Assembly: GCA_964519615.1 (NCBI GenBank)
Contig: CAZFIM010000036.1
Coordinates: forward strand, 1 to 25,311
Reading direction: 5' to 3'
Length of the DNA stretch: 25,311 nt
From: CAZFIM01 sp964519615
GTDB taxonomy: Bacteria > Chloroflexota > Dehalococcoidia > GIF9 > UBA5629
Shown here: positions 22,660 through 25,311 of the stretch, in pieces
Position numbering within the stretch: the first letter of the stretch is position 1
How the letters are laid out: every line of letters begins with the position of its first letter
Translations under genes and position numbers: made by a program
Notes under the pieces: generated by a model
Databases searched by the model: none
The model's input: only the letters and a program-made list of their open reading frames with translations
What the model was told of the DNA's origin: nothing

Positions 22660-24561
22660 ATGGTGGTGAAAACGGTGGAGTTAGGCTTACGTTGGTTAAA
22701 AAATGGCAGGCCAAGAGATTTTATAATAACAGGGTTATTATTAGTAATCTGCGGTTTATTATATTACGCAGGTGAACTCGCTACCCTTGCCGGATGGACC
22801 AATGTGCATTTCGGGTTATCTTATACCGTTCATGATTTGCATCGACTGCTTTTTCTTGCTCCGATAGTCTATTCAGGCTATATGTTACGCATCAAAGGTT
22901 CACTCATTGTTACTTTTATTGCGGCTATAGTAATGCTTCCGAGAGCTTTGATTATTTCCCCCTACCCCGATCCTGTAATACGTTTGATCGTGTTTTTATT
23001 CATGACCGGAATGGTGGGGATTTTAGTTGGTATGATGCGTAATTGGATCGAGATGGATTCTCATCTGTTCAGCCAGCAATTACTGCTGGCTGAAAGAGTG
23101 AAAGCCTCGCAGCAGAAATACCGCGATATATTTCAAAAAGCGAGCGACGCAATATGGATTGCTGATATGAGCGGCAATATTATATCTGCTAATAATGCAG
23201 CGCTGGCATTTAAGGATTTTAAAGTAGAAGAACTGGCTCATACTTATCAGGATACTATTCTTACAGAGAAAAGTTTACATAAAGCTAATGAAATAAGGAG
23301 AAAATTACTTGGTGGCATTGCAGTTCAGCAGCCCTATGAGCAGATTCTTGTTACCCATAAAGGCAATGAAATTATATTGATGGTCACGGCAAGTGTTGTA
23401 TACGAAGGAGAAAAACCTGTCGGTTTCGAATATATAGCGCGTGATATTACTCAGGAACGTAGTGAGACAGCGCGGCGAATTGCACTTGAAAGAAAAGTTC
23501 GTCTGGAGAGAGATAAATTATTCGGAATTCTGGAGAACATGCAGGATGGTGTTTTTATAGTTGGGTCTGACTATAAAATAAGGTTTATGAATACAAGTAT
23601 GATACGACAATTTGGTCCCGGTATTGGACTCTATTGTTATGAACATCTTGCGATGAGGAAGAGCCCCTGCCGGGATATTTGTGGTATGGGCACAGTACTT
23701 TTGGGGGACACAATACGATGGGAGTATTCATTGTCAGATGGAACAATATTTGAAGTGAGCGCCTCACCGTTTATGGATTCAGATGGATTGCGCTGTCAAC
23801 TTGCCGCATTAAGGAATATTACGCAGCGAAAGCAGTTGGAAAATGAGCTTGTTAAATTGAATCAGCTGAAATCAGATTTACTTTCGAATGTTTCGCATGA
23901 ATTAAAAACACCGTTAACATCAATTAAAGGTATTATCAGNNNNNNNNNNAGCAGCCTTTTACAAAAAGATATCCAGTGGGATGAAGCAACAATGGAAATG
24001 CTGTTAAACGGCATGAGCGAAGAGACGGATAGATTGACCAGCCTGGTTACCAATCTGCTTACTATGAGTAAAATTGAATCAGGTGTATGGCAACCTGAGC
24101 TGATATGTTGTGACATTTTTGATACCATCATTGAGGCCGTCGAAAGTCAGAAATGGATTCATCGTAACAGAATATATGAGGAAAATATTGAGGTAGGGTT
24201 GTCAAAGGTCTGGGCAGATTGCAATCAAATAAGACAGGTGGTAAATAATTTGCTCGAAAATGCCTCTGCTTACTCTGCTGATGATACAAGAATTAGAATA
24301 GCGGCCAGAAAAATTAACGGTATGGTTGAAATAAGTGTTGAGGATCAGGGCACAGGTATTCCGGCTGCCGAGGTGGAAAAAATTTTCGAGAAATTCTATA
24401 GGGGGAGCTATAGGAGAAGGAGTCCGGGAGGTACAGGTTTGGGTCTGGCTATCAGCAAAGCAATAGTAGAGAAACATGGCGGCAGGATCTGGGTAGAAAG
24501 TGAAGCCGGACACGGTTCCACTTTCCGTTTTACATTATCGTTATGTGATAATTCGGATTGA
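22660..24561 (+). CDS. Membrane sensor histidine kinase with two PAS domains
   Basis: About 633 residues from the ATG at 22660. A TTG at 22621 would add 13 residues, and no start has a good ribosome site. Four membrane helices lie within residues 20-127. PAS1 spans about 150-270 (YRDIFQKASDAIWIADMSGN), and PAS2 about 290-390 with Cys326, Cys337 and Cys341. The HisKA box reads SNVSHELKTPLTSIKG with phospho-acceptor His413. The HATPase has NNLLENA (N-box), EDQGTGIP (G1), IFEKFYRG (F) and GGTGLGLAISKA (G2). Ten N interrupt the gene after SIKGII. The stop is 13 bases before the response regulator, forming a two-component pair. The signal is unknown. Confidence 0.93.
   Translation: MVVKTVELGLRWLKNGRPRDFIITGLLLVICGLLYYAGELATLAGWTNVHFGLSYTVHDLHRLLFLAPIVYSGYMLRIKGSLIVTFIAAIVMLPRALIISPYPDPVIRLIVFLFMTGMVGILVGMMRNWIEMDSHLFSQQLLLAERVKASQQKYRDIFQKASDAIWIADMSGNIISANNAALAFKDFKVEELAHTYQDTILTEKSLHKANEIRRKLLGGIAVQQPYEQILVTHKGNEIILMVTASVVYEGEKPVGFEYIARDITQERSETARRIALERKVRLERDKLFGILENMQDGVFIVGSDYKIRFMNTSMIRQFGPGIGLYCYEHLAMRKSPCRDICGMGTVLLGDTIRWEYSLSDGTIFEVSASPFMDSDGLRCQLAALRNITQRKQLENELVKLNQLKSDLLSNVSHELKTPLTSIKGIIXXXXSSLLQKDIQWDEATMEMLLNGMSEETDRLTSLVTNLLTMSKIESGVWQPELICCDIFDTIIEAVESQKWIHRNRIYEENIEVGLSKVWADCNQIRQVVNNLLENASAYSADDTRIRIAARKINGMVEISVEDQGTGIPAAEVEKIFEKFYRGSYRRRSPGGTGLGLAISKAIVEKHGGRIWVESEAGHGSTFRFTLSLCDNSD
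23940..23949. other. Assembly gap (10 N) in the histidine kinase gene
   Basis: Ten N sit between codons for SIKGII and SSLLQKD. Related kinases commonly continue SIKGxxSxLL without an insert. The bases left and right both end or begin with AG, so dropping AG plus the ten N (12 bases) yields ATCAGCAGC in frame. The gap is probably a scaffolding placeholder rather than missing sequence. Confidence 0.97.
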
Positions 24562-24574
24562 GTTCATACTGACT

Positions 24575-25267
24575 ATGGCAAGAAAGATTAAAATATTGGT
24601 ATGCGATGATGAACCAAAAATACGAATGTTTATCCGTGCCAATCTGGAAGCACGTGGCTATGATGTTTTTCTGGCTCAAGACGGTGTAGAAGCAGTTGAA
24701 TCAACAGGGATCGTCTTGCCTGATCTCATTTTGCTGGATATAAATATGCCCGGTATGAACGGTATTGAAGCATGCAAACAGATACGAATGTGGAGTGATG
24801 TCCCAATAATTGTACTGAGTGTACGCGGCGATGAAATGGATAAAGTGAAGGCGCTTGACGGGGGTGCGGATGACTATATTACCAAACCCTTCGGGGTTGA
24901 AGAACTGCTGGCCAGAATAAGAGTTGCCTTGAGGCGTTCCTCCGATAGCAGCAGTGCAACTGCTCTTTATAAAGTAGGTGATATAGAAATCGATTTGTCA
25001 CGAAGAACGGTAAAACGTAAAGGCAAGAATATCAGACTCACGGGGACTGAATATGAATTACTGGCTTATCTGGTATCTAATGCCGGTAAAGTGCTTTCCC
25101 ATAAAGAATTGCTTAAGCATGTATGGGGACAGCAATACGGTGAAGAGAGTGAATACATACGAGTGTTCATTGGACAGCTGAGACATAAACTTGAAGATGA
25201 TGCTTCAAAGCCAAAATATATAATAACTGAGCCGCGTATCGGTTACCGTTTTATTCGATCAGGCTAA
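24575..25267 (+). CDS. OmpR/PhoB-family response regulator
   Basis: 230 residues from the ATG at 24575 (MARKIKILVCDDEP); an upstream in-frame start inside the kinase gene is less likely. The receiver domain (4-118) has Asp11 and Asp12, phospho-acceptor Asp55 in LLDINMPG, Ser82 in place of the switch Thr and Lys104 in ITKPFG. The C-terminal winged helix (about 130-228) has RLTGTEYELLAYLVSN and ends EPRIGYRFI, typical of OmpR/PhoB/KdpE DNA-binding domains. It is activated by phosphate transfer from the adjacent kinase and then binds promoters as a dimer. Target genes cannot be read here; pst or other genes are possible. Confidence 0.95.
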   Translation: MARKIKILVCDDEPKIRMFIRANLEARGYDVFLAQDGVEAVESTGIVLPDLILLDINMPGMNGIEACKQIRMWSDVPIIVLSVRGDEMDKVKALDGGADDYITKPFGVEELLARIRVALRRSSDSSSATALYKVGDIEIDLSRRTVKRKGKNIRLTGTEYELLAYLVSNAGKVLSHKELLKHVWGQQYGEESEYIRVFIGQLRHKLEDDASKPKYIITEPRIGYRFIRSG

Positions 25268-25311
25268 GTTTGCCACGTGAATAATTCAGCAATTACGCAA
25301 AAAAATAGTAC

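Noticed and set aside
24500..24574. Earlier start of the response regulator within the kinase gene
   Set aside because: The receiver domain starts right after the ATG at 24575, and the extra 25 residues are an out-of-frame reading of the kinase 3' end.
1..25311. Mobile elements, tRNA or rRNA genes
   Set aside because: No transposase or integrase motifs, no terminal repeats flanking a cargo and no RNA gene sequences were recognised by eye.

Overview
The window is bacterial chromosome, most likely from an uncultured Chloroflexota (Dehalococcoidia-like) organism. This rests on the style of the Pst proteins, the zinc-ribbon Ser/Thr kinases, a lamin-tail-domain exoprotein and lipoproteins of a monoderm cell, with no outer-membrane, transposon, tRNA, rRNA or CRISPR signal. 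The taxonomy is inference from protein style, not a database match. A run of ten N inside the last-but-one gene shows this is a scaffolded draft assembly.

Region 1 (1-3173, minus strand) is a high-affinity phosphate uptake operon, pstS-pstC-pstA-pstB, with pstB cut by the window edge. It is driven by a near-perfect sigma70 promoter. Its PstS is remarkable: the two halves of the mature protein are in swapped order, as in a circular permutation. Region 2 (3271-10812) is a loose collection. It holds a small zinc-finger-like protein, a SHOCT-like coiled-coil protein, a double-zinc-ribbon membrane protein with a Pro/Gln-rich linker, a caspase-fold protein that has lost both catalytic residues and sits in an operon with a lamin-tail exoprotein, a TPR lipoprotein, a small Cys-containing conserved protein and a divergent PAP2 (YuiD-like) membrane protein.

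Region 3 (10850-22116, minus strand) is the most coherent block. Read in transcription order it gives FabF, a GNAT protein, a PP2C phosphatase, a von Willebrand A (vWA) protein, an FHA protein with a Thr-rich tandem repeat, an active-looking transmembrane Ser/Thr kinase, an adjacent pseudokinase paralogue, a small membrane protein and a lipoprotein, and it ends at a strong terminator. From PP2C to the pseudokinase the genes are nearly contiguous or overlapping. They look like one reversible Thr-phosphorylation module, with a kinase, phosphatase, pThr reader, vWA scaffold and two ConA-like extracellular sensor domains.

Region 4 (22117-25311, plus strand) is a roughly 540-base leader region followed by a two-component system: a membrane PAS-PAS histidine kinase and an OmpR-family response regulator. 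The regulator could control pst, but it is about 20 kb away and the sequence does not prove that link.
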